DNA of 7,706 nucleotides, taken from the NCBI GenBank assembly GCA_029256865.1, contig JARIEH010000109.1, forward strand, positions 1 to 7,706, in the 5' to 3' direction. Position 1 is the stretch's first letter. Each line of letters starts with the position of its first letter. This DNA comes from Psychrobacter sp. Its GTDB lineage: Bacteria; Pseudomonadota; Gammaproteobacteria; Pseudomonadales; Moraxellaceae. The notes below the pieces were generated by a model. That model had not been told where the DNA came from. It saw only the letters and a program-made list of their open reading frames with translations, and did not search any database. Made by a program: the position numbers and the translations under genes. Shown here piece by piece: positions 1-6,987 of the stretch.

Positions 1-12
1 ACTATTCGTAGA

Positions 13-18
13 TATAAA
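13..18 (+). promoter_or_regulatory. Possible -10 box for thrS
   Basis: TATAAA at 13-18 resembles a sigma-70 -10 box. Any -35 box would lie outside the window, so this cannot be tested here. If used, transcription would start near 25 and give a leader of about 70 nt that just includes the 41-61 hairpin. Weak call. Confidence 0.25.
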
Positions 19-40
19 ATTGATGTGGTCTTACGGTCAT

Positions 41-61
41 ATGATTGATAGTTGCAATCAT
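41..61 (+). promoter_or_regulatory. Hairpin in thrS leader, possible ThrRS translational operator
   Basis: Positions 41-47 (ATGATTG) pair perfectly with 55-61 (CAATCAT), leaving a 7-nt loop ATAGTTG at 48-54. A 7-nt loop is the size of a tRNA anticodon loop. Numbered as tRNA positions 32-38, it has U at 33 and AGU at 34-36, which would read ACU (Thr). G35 and U36 are the main anticodon identity bases for ThrRS. In E. coli, ThrRS represses its own mRNA by binding an anticodon-like hairpin upstream of the ribosome binding site. Here the hairpin lies 22 nt upstream of the AGGTGA Shine-Dalgarno (84-89). Position 37 is U rather than a purine, so the mimicry is partial. The pairing is seen directly; the operator role is inferred. 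Confidence 0.45.
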
Positions 62-96
62 CACTGCTAACGGATCCAAAAACAGGTGAATAAATT

Positions 97-2031
97 ATGG
101 TAGCGATTACTTTACCCGATGGTAGCGTAAAAGAATTCGAAGGCAATACCACGGTTATGGAAGTGGCGCAAAGTATCGGTACAGGACTGGCTAAGGCTAC
201 TGTTGCTGGGCGCGTAGATGGGCGCTTGGTAGATGCTTCTGATCCTATTACTGCTGATGCAAGAGTCGAAATCGTAACCCCTAGAGATGCTGATGGTATC
301 GATATTATTCGCCATTCATGCGCACACCTACTCGGTCATGCTGTCAAACAGCTCTACCCTGAGGTAAAAATGGTCATCGGTCCTGTAATTGATGATGGCT
401 TTTATTACGACATCTATAGTGAGACACCATTTACGCCTGAGCACATGGAAAAGATCGAAAAGCGTATGATGGAATTGATTAAACAAGACTATGATGTCAT
501 CAAAAAAATGACCCCTCGCGATGAGGTGATTGAGATTTTTGAAGCGCGTGGCGAAGACTATAAAATCAAGTTAATCAATGACATGCCGCAAGAAAAGCAG
601 TTCGGGCTTTATTACCATCAAGAATATGTCGATATGTGTCGTGGTCCACATGTACCGAATACGCGGTTTTTGAAAGTATTTAAACTGACTAAGATGTCAG
701 GTGCTTATTGGCGTGGCGATGCCAAGAATGAACAGCTACAACGTATCTATGGCACCGCATGGTCAGATAAAAAAGATTTAAAGGCTTATATTAAGCGTAT
801 TGAAGAAGCTGAAAAACGTGATCATCGTAAGATCGGTAAAGCCCTTGATTTGTTTCATATGCAAGAGCAAGCACCAGGTATGGTATTTTGGCACGCTAAC
901 GGTTGGACGATCTATCAAGTGCTTGAGCAATATATGCGCAAAGTACAATACGATAATGGCTATGAAGAAATTAAAACGCCACAAATCGTTGATCGTAGCT
1001 TGTGGGAGCGTTCAGGACATTGGGGTAACTATGGCGCTAATATGTTTACAACCTCGAGCGAGAACCGCGATTATGCAGTGAAGCCAATGAACTGCCCTTG
1101 TCATGTGCAAGTGTTTAATCAAGGCCTAAAGTCTTATCGTGAATTACCGCTACGTATGGCAGAATTTGGCTCATGTCACCGTAATGAACCATCGGGCTCG
1201 CTCCATGGTCTAATGCGTGTACGTGGCTTCACTCAAGATGATGCGCATATTTTCTGTACGCAAGCGCAAATTCAGCAAGAAGTAGCAGATTTTATCAAAC
1301 TCACCCTTGCGGTTTATGAAGATTTTGGTTTTGATAACATCATTATGAAATTGTCTACTCGCCCTGAAAAGCGGGTTGGCTCTGATGAATCTTGGGACTT
1401 TGCGGAGAAGGCTCTGTCTGATGCCCTCAATAGTTCAGGTCTGGATTGGGAATATCTACCGGGTGAAGGCGCGTTTTATGGTCCGAAGATTGAGTTTAGT
1501 CTCAAAGACAGTCTAGGTCGTGTTTGGCAATGTGGTACTATTCAGGTCGATCCTAATATGCCTGAGCGTTTGGACGCTGAATTTGTCAATGAGCAAAATG
1601 AGCGTGAAACGCCTATCATGCTTCACCGCGCTATATTAGGCTCGTTTGAACGCTTTATCGGTATTCTTATCGAGCACTATGCGGGTTGGATGCCAGTCTG
1701 GTTGGCGCCACAACAAGTAGCCGTGATGAATATCACCGATAAACAGGCCGATGCCTGCGAAAATGTCGTTACAGAGTTAAAAAATGCAGGCCTGCGGGCT
1801 ATTAGTGACTTGCGTAACGAAAAGATTGGATTTAAGATACGAGAGAAAACATTAGAACGTATTCCCTATATGCTAGTATTGGGGGATAAAGAAGTTGAAT
1901 CAGGCAGCGTCAACGTCCGAACCCGCGAAGGGGAAAATCTAGGCGTGATGAATGTCTCTGAATTTATTACATTAGTACAGACAGCCGTCGCCGAAAAAGG
2001 CCGACACAATCAAAAAACAGATGAGGAGTAA
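97..2031 (+). CDS. thrS: Threonyl-tRNA synthetase (ThrRS), class II
   Basis: Charges tRNA-Thr with threonine in the cytoplasm and edits mischarged Ser-tRNA-Thr. At 644 aa it matches the E. coli enzyme (642 aa). The order is an N-terminal TGS domain (about 1-61), an editing domain with HSCAH (H73, H77) and CRGPH (C181, H185), the class II catalytic core (about 245-530), and the anticodon-binding domain (about 535-640). The catalytic zinc ligands are present: C333 in MNCPCH, H384 in DDAHIFC and H510 in IMLHRAI. Motif 2 is HRNEPSG (361-367); motif 3 includes R519 in GSFERF. The start is set by AGGTGA at 84-89, 7 nt before ATG, and by the TGS domain beginning at residue 1. infC follows after 5 nt. 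A hairpin at 41-61 may mediate feedback control by ThrRS. Nothing appears truncated. Confidence 0.98.
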   Translation: MVAITLPDGSVKEFEGNTTVMEVAQSIGTGLAKATVAGRVDGRLVDASDPITADARVEIVTPRDADGIDIIRHSCAHLLGHAVKQLYPEVKMVIGPVIDDGFYYDIYSETPFTPEHMEKIEKRMMELIKQDYDVIKKMTPRDEVIEIFEARGEDYKIKLINDMPQEKQFGLYYHQEYVDMCRGPHVPNTRFLKVFKLTKMSGAYWRGDAKNEQLQRIYGTAWSDKKDLKAYIKRIEEAEKRDHRKIGKALDLFHMQEQAPGMVFWHANGWTIYQVLEQYMRKVQYDNGYEEIKTPQIVDRSLWERSGHWGNYGANMFTTSSENRDYAVKPMNCPCHVQVFNQGLKSYRELPLRMAEFGSCHRNEPSGSLHGLMRVRGFTQDDAHIFCTQAQIQQEVADFIKLTLAVYEDFGFDNIIMKLSTRPEKRVGSDESWDFAEKALSDALNSSGLDWEYLPGEGAFYGPKIEFSLKDSLGRVWQCGTIQVDPNMPERLDAEFVNEQNERETPIMLHRAILGSFERFIGILIEHYAGWMPVWLAPQQVAVMNITDKQADACENVVTELKNAGLRAISDLRNEKIGFKIREKTLERIPYMLVLGDKEVESGSVNVRTREGENLGVMNVSEFITLVQTAVAEKGRHNQKTDEE

Positions 2032-2039
2032 TACCTATT
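2024..2039 (+). promoter_or_regulatory. infC Shine-Dalgarno and ATT start codon
   Basis: AGGAG at 2024-2028 lies inside the last codons of thrS and is followed after 8 nt by ATT at 2037-2039. The ATT is in frame with infC and gives the N-terminus [14 protein letters not shown], which matches where IF3 proteins normally begin. A TTG at 2055 is in frame but has no suitably spaced ribosome site and would remove six residues. E. coli infC uses AUU, which lets IF3 repress its own synthesis by rejecting non-canonical starts. The same logic is inferred here. Confidence 0.85.
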
Positions 2040-2558
2040 AAACAGTCAAACCGTTTGAACATCAACGAAGATATCAGCGTCAAAGAAGTCCGTCTTGTTA
2101 AAGAAGACGGCGAACAAATGGGCGTAGTCGATATCGATACCGCGATGAAAGCGGCACGTGATGACAATCTAGATTTGGTCGAATTAGTTCCTGATGCCAA
2201 GCCGCCAGTATGTAAGATCATGGATTATAAGCGCTATCTCTATGATCAAAAGCAAAAAGCAAAAGAAGCTAAAAAGAACCAAAAGCAGACCCAGCTCAAA
2301 GAGATGAAACTGCGTCCTAGTACTGACGAAGCAGATTACCAGGTTAAACTGCGTAAAATTGTCAGCTTCTTAGAAGATCAGGACAAAGTTAAAATCAGTA
2401 TTCGCTTCCGTGGTCGAGAGATGGCACACCAAGAACTTGGTCGTAAACAGCTCGAACGCATCATTGAAGATACTGCTGATATCTCAAACGTCGAACAGCA
2501 TCCAAAAATGGAAGGTAGACAAATGGGCATGCTCCTAGGACCTACTAAGAAAAGATAG
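2037..2558 (+). CDS. infC: Translation initiation factor IF3
   Basis: Binds the 30S subunit, prevents premature 50S joining and monitors start codon and initiator tRNA pairing. With the ATT start the protein is 173 aa, close to E. coli IF3 (180 aa). The N-terminal domain (about 1-75) contains [16 protein letters not shown] and the signature stretch [17 protein letters not shown] lysine-rich linker follows ([13 protein letters not shown], about 75-90). The C-terminal domain carries [26 protein letters not shown] and [12 protein letters not shown]. The signature has DYK where E. coli has DYG, a small deviation. Translation is probably coupled to thrS, whose stop codon is 5 nt upstream. A terminator follows at once, so rpmI and rplT are not part of this transcript. 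Confidence 0.96.
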   Translation: MKQSNRLNINEDISVKEVRLVKEDGEQMGVVDIDTAMKAARDDNLDLVELVPDAKPPVCKIMDYKRYLYDQKQKAKEAKKNQKQTQLKEMKLRPSTDEADYQVKLRKIVSFLEDQDKVKISIRFRGREMAHQELGRKQLERIIEDTADISNVEQHPKMEGRQMGMLLGPTKKR

Positions 2559-2606
2559 TATGGTTGGATAGCGTACTGTTACCTAGCATCAATAGCTAAA
2601 TTTTTG

Positions 2607-2641
2607 ACCATCAATATGCTGTGGGATATTGATGGTTTTTT
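2607..2641 (+). terminator. Intrinsic terminator after infC
   Basis: ACCATCAATAT (2607-2617) and ATATTGATGGT (2626-2636) form a perfect 11-bp stem with an 8-nt loop. The stem runs into six T residues (2636-2641). It lies 48 nt after the infC stop and closes the thrS-infC unit. The octamer CATCAATA of the left arm also occurs at 2587-2594. Confidence 0.9.
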
Positions 2642-2805
2642 GTTATTATGACTTTAATAATATGGCTTAAATAAACAGTACCTATATAACTGACACAACC
2701 GATTGATTAGTAATAACAATAAAAAAACCTTTCATAAGATTCGCTTTCTAACTGTATTTTACAAAACCCATCTTCACGACTCAATGATTACACGGTAGTC
2801 TAAAG

Positions 2806-2820
2806 GACTGTTTAACAGTC
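2806..2820. promoter_or_regulatory. 15-bp palindrome, candidate operator upstream of telA
   Basis: GACTGTTTAACAGTC is a perfect 7-bp inverted repeat around a single central T. No T-run follows, and a one-base loop could not form a good RNA hairpin, so a DNA binding site for a dimeric regulator is more likely than a terminator. Its right edge is 35 bp before the TATAAT box, which would place its centre near -55. A further half-site AGTC sits at 2797-2800. The symmetry is directly visible; the operator role is inferred. Confidence 0.45.
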
Positions 2821-2855
2821 AAATAATACAACAATAACGAATACTCATAATCAAA

Positions 2856-2861
2856 TATAAT
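2856..2861 (+). promoter_or_regulatory. Candidate -10 box of the telA promoter
   Basis: TATAAT matches the sigma-70 -10 consensus exactly and sits 29 nt before the telA start codon. At 16-18 bp upstream there is no good -35 hexamer (AATAAC at 2833-2838), which would fit a promoter that depends on an activator. In such AT-rich DNA a chance match is possible. Confidence 0.45.
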
Positions 2862-2890
2862 TATTTATCTTAGTCATCATAGGGACTCTT

Positions 2891-4135
2891 ATGCAAGAAT
2901 TGACGCCACCAGAAAATATAAATACTCCTAGTATCGCTTTGACTCCGCCCGCTCCTGTGAAAGAAATACAGAAAAGTGAAGCCGATCAGATGGTCACATT
3001 GGATAAGAGCCAGATTCCAGAGCTGGATGCCAAGGTTGATGCTTTTATTGATCATGTCATCACCAATTCTGTTCATAGTCCTGAGTTTCAACAAAACGTG
3101 CAGTCCATTCACAACTTAGGTACCAAAGAGATACGTGAATCAGCACAGGTCTCTAATCGAATGTTGGAGTTGCCAGCTAAAAGTCTAAATGACAGCCTAT
3201 TTGATAACTCCCCTATTGCTAAGTCATTGACTGAGCTACGCAGTATCGTAGAAGATTTAGACCCAAGCAAAAAAGAGCTGACCAGCTCACGTAAATTATT
3301 TGGCTTGATACCATTTGGTAATAAAGTACAAGACTACTTCCGCCAATACGAGTCCGCACAGTCGCATATCAATGCAGTAGTCACCAGCCTTTATAATGGT
3401 AAGGACGAACTGCTCAAAGACAACGCGATGATTGAACAAGAAAAAGTCAATATGTGGGAGTTAATGCAATCTATCCGTCAATATATCTATGTGGGCAAAA
3501 AGATTGATGAGCAGCTAGAGCAAAAAGTCTATGCAATAGAAGCGACTGACCCAGAAAAAGCGCGTATCATTAAAGAAGAGATGCTATTTTATGTGCGTCA
3601 AAAAAACACGGACTTCTTGACGCAATTGGCAGTGAACGTGCAAGGGTATCTGGCACTTGATACCATTCGTAAAAATAACCTGGAGCTCATTAAAGGAGTG
3701 GATCGCGCCACCACGACCACTATCTCGGCGCTGCGTACGGCCGTTGTCGTTGCTCAAGCGATGACCAATCAAAAGCTAGTACTTGACCAGATTACTGCTT
3801 TGAACAAAACAACCAGTAGCTTGATTGAATCTACTTCGGCGATGCTAAAACGTCAATCGGGCGAGATTCATGAGCAGGCAACCAGCAGCACTATCGAGCT
3901 TGATAAGCTACAAAATGCCTTCAATAATGTTTATGATACGATGGACATGATTAGCAATTATAAGATTGAAGCGCTAGAAAATATGAAACAGACGGTAAAT
4001 ACGTTGACTAACGAAGTTGATAAAGCACAAAAATATTTAGATAAATCGAACCAAACCACCGTGCTTGAAGTATCGAAAGAATTGGATAGCAAAAAGATAA
4101 TCGATCAATCTGGTACAACTGGTGTCGATATTTAA
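2891..4135 (+). CDS. telA: TelA family toxic anion resistance protein
   Basis: A 414-aa protein of the TelA/toxic anion resistance family. Some members are linked to tellurite or cell-envelope stress resistance, but the biochemical activity is unsettled. Family stretches include KLFGLIPFGNKVQDYF (135-150), QYESAQSHINAVV (152-164), LLKDNAMIEQEKVNMWELM (174-192), MLFYVRQKNTDFLTQLAV (231-248), and the highly conserved RKNNLELIKGVDRATTTT (260-277) followed by ALRTAVVVAQAMTNQKLVLD (280-299). There is no signal peptide or membrane segment. It looks cytoplasmic and mostly helical, with a likely coiled coil near 330-385 and polar, low-conservation tails. ATG is preceded by AGGGA at a 5-nt spacing. 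The common partner genes of telA (XpaC-like, terC or other ter genes) are absent on either side here. No terminator separates it from rnr. Confidence 0.93.
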   Translation: MQELTPPENINTPSIALTPPAPVKEIQKSEADQMVTLDKSQIPELDAKVDAFIDHVITNSVHSPEFQQNVQSIHNLGTKEIRESAQVSNRMLELPAKSLNDSLFDNSPIAKSLTELRSIVEDLDPSKKELTSSRKLFGLIPFGNKVQDYFRQYESAQSHINAVVTSLYNGKDELLKDNAMIEQEKVNMWELMQSIRQYIYVGKKIDEQLEQKVYAIEATDPEKARIIKEEMLFYVRQKNTDFLTQLAVNVQGYLALDTIRKNNLELIKGVDRATTTTISALRTAVVVAQAMTNQKLVLDQITALNKTTSSLIESTSAMLKRQSGEIHEQATSSTIELDKLQNAFNNVYDTMDMISNYKIEALENMKQTVNTLTNEVDKAQKYLDKSNQTTVLEVSKELDSKKIIDQSGTTGVDI

Positions 4136-4209
4136 AATATGACTCTATCTAAAAAAATAACGATAGACCCTTATCCACGATACGAGTGACATAAGTTATT
4201 GCTGCGTCA

Positions 4210-4239
4210 TTCGTGTTAAGCCCAGTGGTTCGTGTTAAG
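4210..4239. repeat. 11-bp direct repeat pair in the rnr upstream region
   Basis: TTCGTGTTAAG occurs at 4210-4220 and again at 4229-4239, 19 bp apart start to start, about two helical turns. The second copy runs into AT and so creates TAAGAT (4236-4241), a 4/6 match to a -10 box. It also lies in the loop of an imperfect hairpin, AGTGGTT (4224-4230) with AGCCACT (4242-4248). The pair could be a tandem binding site in the rnr promoter; that role is inferred. Confidence 0.5.
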
Positions 4240-4280
4240 ATAGCCACTATTAATAATTTTAAAAACAGATACGGTATTTT

Positions 4281-6539
4281 ATGACTTGGAATGATCCAAA
4301 CGCCTCGGCTGAAGCACAAAGATATGTCAATCCTATCCCTAGTCGTGAGCTTATATTGCGCACGATTACTGAATTTGGTGAAGCGACACATCAGCAGTTG
4401 GCAAAAGCTTTTAATATTGATGATGCAGATCAAATCGAAGCCTTGGCTAATCGCCTAAAAGCGATGGTACGTGATGGGCAGATCAACCGCGAAGGGCGTC
4501 CCTCTCGCTTTCGTGCAGTGACGCAACAAGATGTCGTCAGTGGTACAGTCTCTGCTCATGCAAAAGGCTTTGGTTTTGTTGTATTGGCTGATATGCCGGA
4601 CTTATTCTTGCATGAAAAGCAAATGCGCTGGGTTTTTAATGGCGACAAGGTTAATGCTGTTGGCACTTCGATAGACAGCCGTGGACGTACTGAAGGACGT
4701 ATCGTTGAAGTGACTGAGCGTCATCAAGATCAGTTCATTGGTACTCTAGCTCGTGATGAAGAAGGCTACTGTGTCGAGCTTGGTAGCCCAAATAATCACC
4801 AGCCCATTACCGTTACTGATGAGAACGTAAAGGCATTTGAAGCTAAGCAAGGCGCTCCTGTTAAAGTAGATGTCATCGATTGGCCTAATCAGCATGAGTT
4901 TGCGACTGGAAAAATCACTGAATTACTTAGTGATGAAAACGATCGTGAGCTTATTATTGAAACGACGCTACTCAATTACGATATTCCCTCTGAGTTTAGC
5001 GAAGCGGCATTGAAGCAAGCCAACGATTACAGAGAACCTAGCAAAAAAGATCTAAAAGGTCGTAAGGATTTACGTGATGTCGCATTGATTACTATCGATG
5101 GTGAAGACGCACGTGACTTTGATGATGCCGTATTTGCAGAGAAGCGCGCCGGTGGTAACTACCGCGTGCTAGTCGCTATTGCTGATGTCAGTCATTATGT
5201 GACACCAAACTCTCCGCTTGATCAAGACGCTTATGAGCGTGGAACTTCAGTGTACTTCCCGCATCGTGTGATTCCAATGCTCCCTGAAGTACTGTCAAAC
5301 GGCCTTTGCTCACTAAATCCAGCAGTTGATCGCCTCTGTATGGTGGCTGATATTAAGGTATCTCGCGCGGGTAACGTTACAGGCTATGAATTTTATCCTG
5401 CAGTGATCCATTCACAAGCACGCTTGACCTATACTCAGGTGAATAGTTATCTTGAAAACCCAGCAGATGACAGTATTCCAAAATCATTGACAGAGAACAA
5501 AGATGTCAAAAAGTCTGTCGATACGCTGTATCAGCTGTATGAACTACTCGTCAAAAAGCGTGAAGAGCGTCATGCTATGGAGTTTGAGACCGTTGAAACT
5601 TACATTAAGTTCAACGAAAAAGGTGGCATCGCTGCTATCTTGCCACGTACTCGTGGTGACGCACAGAAACTTATCGAAGAGTGTATGCTGCTCGCTAATA
5701 CTTGTGCGGCGAATTTTACCCTGAAAAACGAGCTACCAGTCTTATATCGTAACCATGATAAGCCTGATGGTGAAAAATCGATGCGTATCCATGAATATGC
5801 AAAAAACTTTGGCTTATCCTTTCCTGAAGAGAACCCAACGCAAGCGGATTATCAGCGCATCATCGAAGCGACCAAAGACAGACCCGATGCCATCAGTATT
5901 CACAGTATGCTACTACGTTCGATGATGCAGGCTAATTATTCACCAGATAACATCGGTCACTTTGGCTTGGCGTATGATGAATATAGCCACTTTACGTCAC
6001 CCATCCGCCGCTACCCTGATCTGATGTTACACCGTGCAATCAAAGCAAAGGTCACGAACAGCCAACAGCCAGTCATGGATTTCTCTTTAGATGGCGCAGG
6101 TACACAAACCTCAGATACAGAGCGCCGTGCCGAAAAAGCATCACGCTATGTAGAGTCTTGGCTCAAATGCCACTATATGAAAGACCATGTGGGCGAAGAG
6201 TTCAATGGGGTTGTCACTACTGTGACCAGCTTCGGACTGTTTGTGACCTTAACTGACCTATATATAGATGGTCTGGTGCACATCTCAAACGTTGGTGATG
6301 ATTTCTTTGTTTATGATGAGAAGCAACAGCAGCTGATCGGTAAAGACAAAAACTCTCTGTTTGGATTGGGTGACTTAGTAAAAGTGAAAGTTGCTGGCGT
6401 AAATATGGATTTGTTACAAATCGACTTTGATTTGACAGCCAAATTAAAATCCAGCGAGATGAATCAAGCCGAGTCGAGCGCACCGAAGAAAAAACGTCGC
6501 CGCAGTAACGGCAACGCTAACGGTAAGAAAAGCTCATAA
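4281..6539 (+). CDS. rnr: Ribonuclease R (3'-5' exoribonuclease)
   Basis: Processive hydrolytic 3'-5' exoribonuclease of the RNB family that degrades structured RNA and takes part in rRNA and tmRNA-linked mRNA quality control. In order, the 752 aa hold an N-terminal helix-turn-helix region (about 20-75), two cold-shock domains (about 85-225), the RNB catalytic domain (about 260-590) and an S1 domain (about 638-720). The active-site motif TIDGEDARDFDDA (271-283) supplies D273, D279, D281 and D282. Also present are GTSVYFP with Y325, and HFTSPIRRYPDL (570-581). The tail is a short basic stretch, KKKRRR, and the protein is about 60 residues shorter than E. coli RNase R because of that tail. The start is supported by NPIPSRE at residue 17, as in E. 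coli. The Shine-Dalgarno is poor (only ACGG about 6 nt upstream). telA lies 145 bp upstream without a terminator, so readthrough is possible. rlmB does not follow. Confidence 0.97.
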   Translation: MTWNDPNASAEAQRYVNPIPSRELILRTITEFGEATHQQLAKAFNIDDADQIEALANRLKAMVRDGQINREGRPSRFRAVTQQDVVSGTVSAHAKGFGFVVLADMPDLFLHEKQMRWVFNGDKVNAVGTSIDSRGRTEGRIVEVTERHQDQFIGTLARDEEGYCVELGSPNNHQPITVTDENVKAFEAKQGAPVKVDVIDWPNQHEFATGKITELLSDENDRELIIETTLLNYDIPSEFSEAALKQANDYREPSKKDLKGRKDLRDVALITIDGEDARDFDDAVFAEKRAGGNYRVLVAIADVSHYVTPNSPLDQDAYERGTSVYFPHRVIPMLPEVLSNGLCSLNPAVDRLCMVADIKVSRAGNVTGYEFYPAVIHSQARLTYTQVNSYLENPADDSIPKSLTENKDVKKSVDTLYQLYELLVKKREERHAMEFETVETYIKFNEKGGIAAILPRTRGDAQKLIEECMLLANTCAANFTLKNELPVLYRNHDKPDGEKSMRIHEYAKNFGLSFPEENPTQADYQRIIEATKDRPDAISIHSMLLRSMMQANYSPDNIGHFGLAYDEYSHFTSPIRRYPDLMLHRAIKAKVTNSQQPVMDFSLDGAGTQTSDTERRAEKASRYVESWLKCHYMKDHVGEEFNGVVTTVTSFGLFVTLTDLYIDGLVHISNVGDDFFVYDEKQQQLIGKDKNSLFGLGDLVKVKVAGVNMDLLQIDFDLTAKLKSSEMNQAESSAPKKKRRRSNGNANGKKSS

Positions 6540-6552
6540 AATACGCAATGAT

Positions 6553-6588
6553 AAAAGGGGCTAAAGTTAAACTTTAGCCCCTTTTTTT
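6553..6588 (+). terminator. Intrinsic terminator of rnr, probably bidirectional
   Basis: GGGGCTAAAGT (6557-6567) pairs perfectly with ACTTTAGCCCC (6571-6581) around a TAA loop. Seven T residues follow (6582-6588). On the other strand the stem is followed by TTTTATCATT, which is a weaker terminator for the convergent genes. AAAA and TTTT extend the stem to 15 bp. It lies 13 nt after the rnr stop and 27 nt beyond the stop of the convergent small gene. Confidence 0.95.
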
Positions 6589-6615
6589 GTATCAGATTTT
6601 ATCATATTGCTTTAG

Positions 6616-6909
6616 TTACTGTGTACTATCCATCTTTTCAAGACGCGCACTATCCGCTTGCTCGGCATTATTAATCTGCGTAGCAGCTCTATCTATAATG
6701 GCTTTAGGCTGTTGTCCTAAGGGTTTATCTGCGATACCTGACGATTGATTGGAACTGCTATCAGAATCTATGGTAATAGATTGTGCTGATGTATGGCTAC
6801 TAACGATAGCCTGTCTGTTATTTTCATGTAGATTGCCATTGATGACATTGAACGCCAGCAATATGACAATACCTACCAACGCGATGCTAACTAAGTTTTT
6901 TGCTTGCAT
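6616..6909 (-). CDS. Small membrane-anchored protein of unknown function
   Basis: I do not recognise this 97-aa protein. Residues 5-23 (NLVSIALVGIVILLAFNVI) form one hydrophobic segment after a short MQAK start. No signal peptidase site is obvious, so an inner-membrane anchor with a periplasmic tail seems likely. The rest is polar: a Ser-rich stretch (about 37-58, with SDSSSNQSS) and a C-terminal part (about 68-95) that looks helical and charged. The start codon is preceded by AAGAGAG at about a 5-nt spacing, an acceptable ribosome site. The gene lies 78 bp downstream of the MscS-like gene on the same strand and ends at the shared hairpin beyond rnr. A real gene is supported by the clear anchor, the ribosome site and the good fit between terminator and channel gene. 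Function is unknown. Confidence 0.7.
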   Translation of the reverse strand: MQAKNLVSIALVGIVILLAFNVINGNLHENNRQAIVSSHTSAQSITIDSDSSSNQSSGIADKPLGQQPKAIIDRAATQINNAEQADSARLEKMDSTQ

Positions 6910-6940
6910 GCTGACTCTCTTGTGACGTTAAATTTATCAC

Positions 6941-6966
6941 TTTAGCCTGCATTTTTTATGCCTAAA
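6941..6966 (-). repeat. Imperfect hairpin between the channel gene and the small gene
   Basis: On the + strand, TTTAG-CCT-GCAT (6941-6952) pairs with ATGC-CTAAA (6958-6966): 9 bp with a 3-nt bulge and a T5 loop. Read on the minus strand it is not followed by a T-run, so it is not a standard terminator. It could be an mRNA processing or stability element between the two genes, or chance. Confidence 0.35.
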
Positions 6967-6987
6967 CTCTATACTTCACGTTATACA

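Larger units (their letters stand above)
2559..2890. other. 332-bp intergenic region between infC and telA
   Basis: Strongly AT-rich and with no credible coding frame. It contains the infC terminator near its left end, then about 160 bp in which I see nothing recognisable, then a 15-bp palindrome (2806-2820), a TATAAT box (2856-2861) and the telA ribosome site AGGGA (2881-2885). The right-hand 90 bp therefore looks like a regulated promoter. Confidence 0.7.

Noticed and set aside
112..315. Minus-strand open frame inside thrS
   Set aside because: Antisense to a well-supported gene, no ribosome site, and no recognisable protein features.
778..1081. Open frames on both strands within thrS (minus 778-984, plus 800-1081)
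   Set aside because: They lie in alternative frames of the catalytic domain and look like shadows of the real coding sequence.
2040..2058. Small inverted repeat TCAAA-CCG-TTTGA just after the infC start
   Set aside because: Only 5 bp with a 3-nt loop and inside coding sequence; too weak to claim as a control hairpin.
1967..2221. Minus-strand open frame across the thrS-infC junction
   Set aside because: Opposes two clearly real genes and their ribosome site; Ser/Thr-rich composition is typical of an antisense shadow.
4144..4167. TCTATC and GATAGA inverted repeat after telA as a terminator
   Set aside because: Six weak base pairs, a 12-nt loop and no T-run, so it does not qualify as an intrinsic terminator.
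4149..4433. Minus-strand open frame over the rnr upstream region
   Set aside because: Overlaps the RNase R N-terminus, lacks a recognisable domain, and the region looks like a promoter instead.
5503..5724. Second plus-strand open frame inside rnr
   Set aside because: Alternative frame in the RNB domain with no initiation signal; RNase R is continuous here.
6217..6483. Minus-strand open frame opposite the RNase R S1 domain
   Set aside because: Antisense shadow of a conserved domain; no supporting signals.
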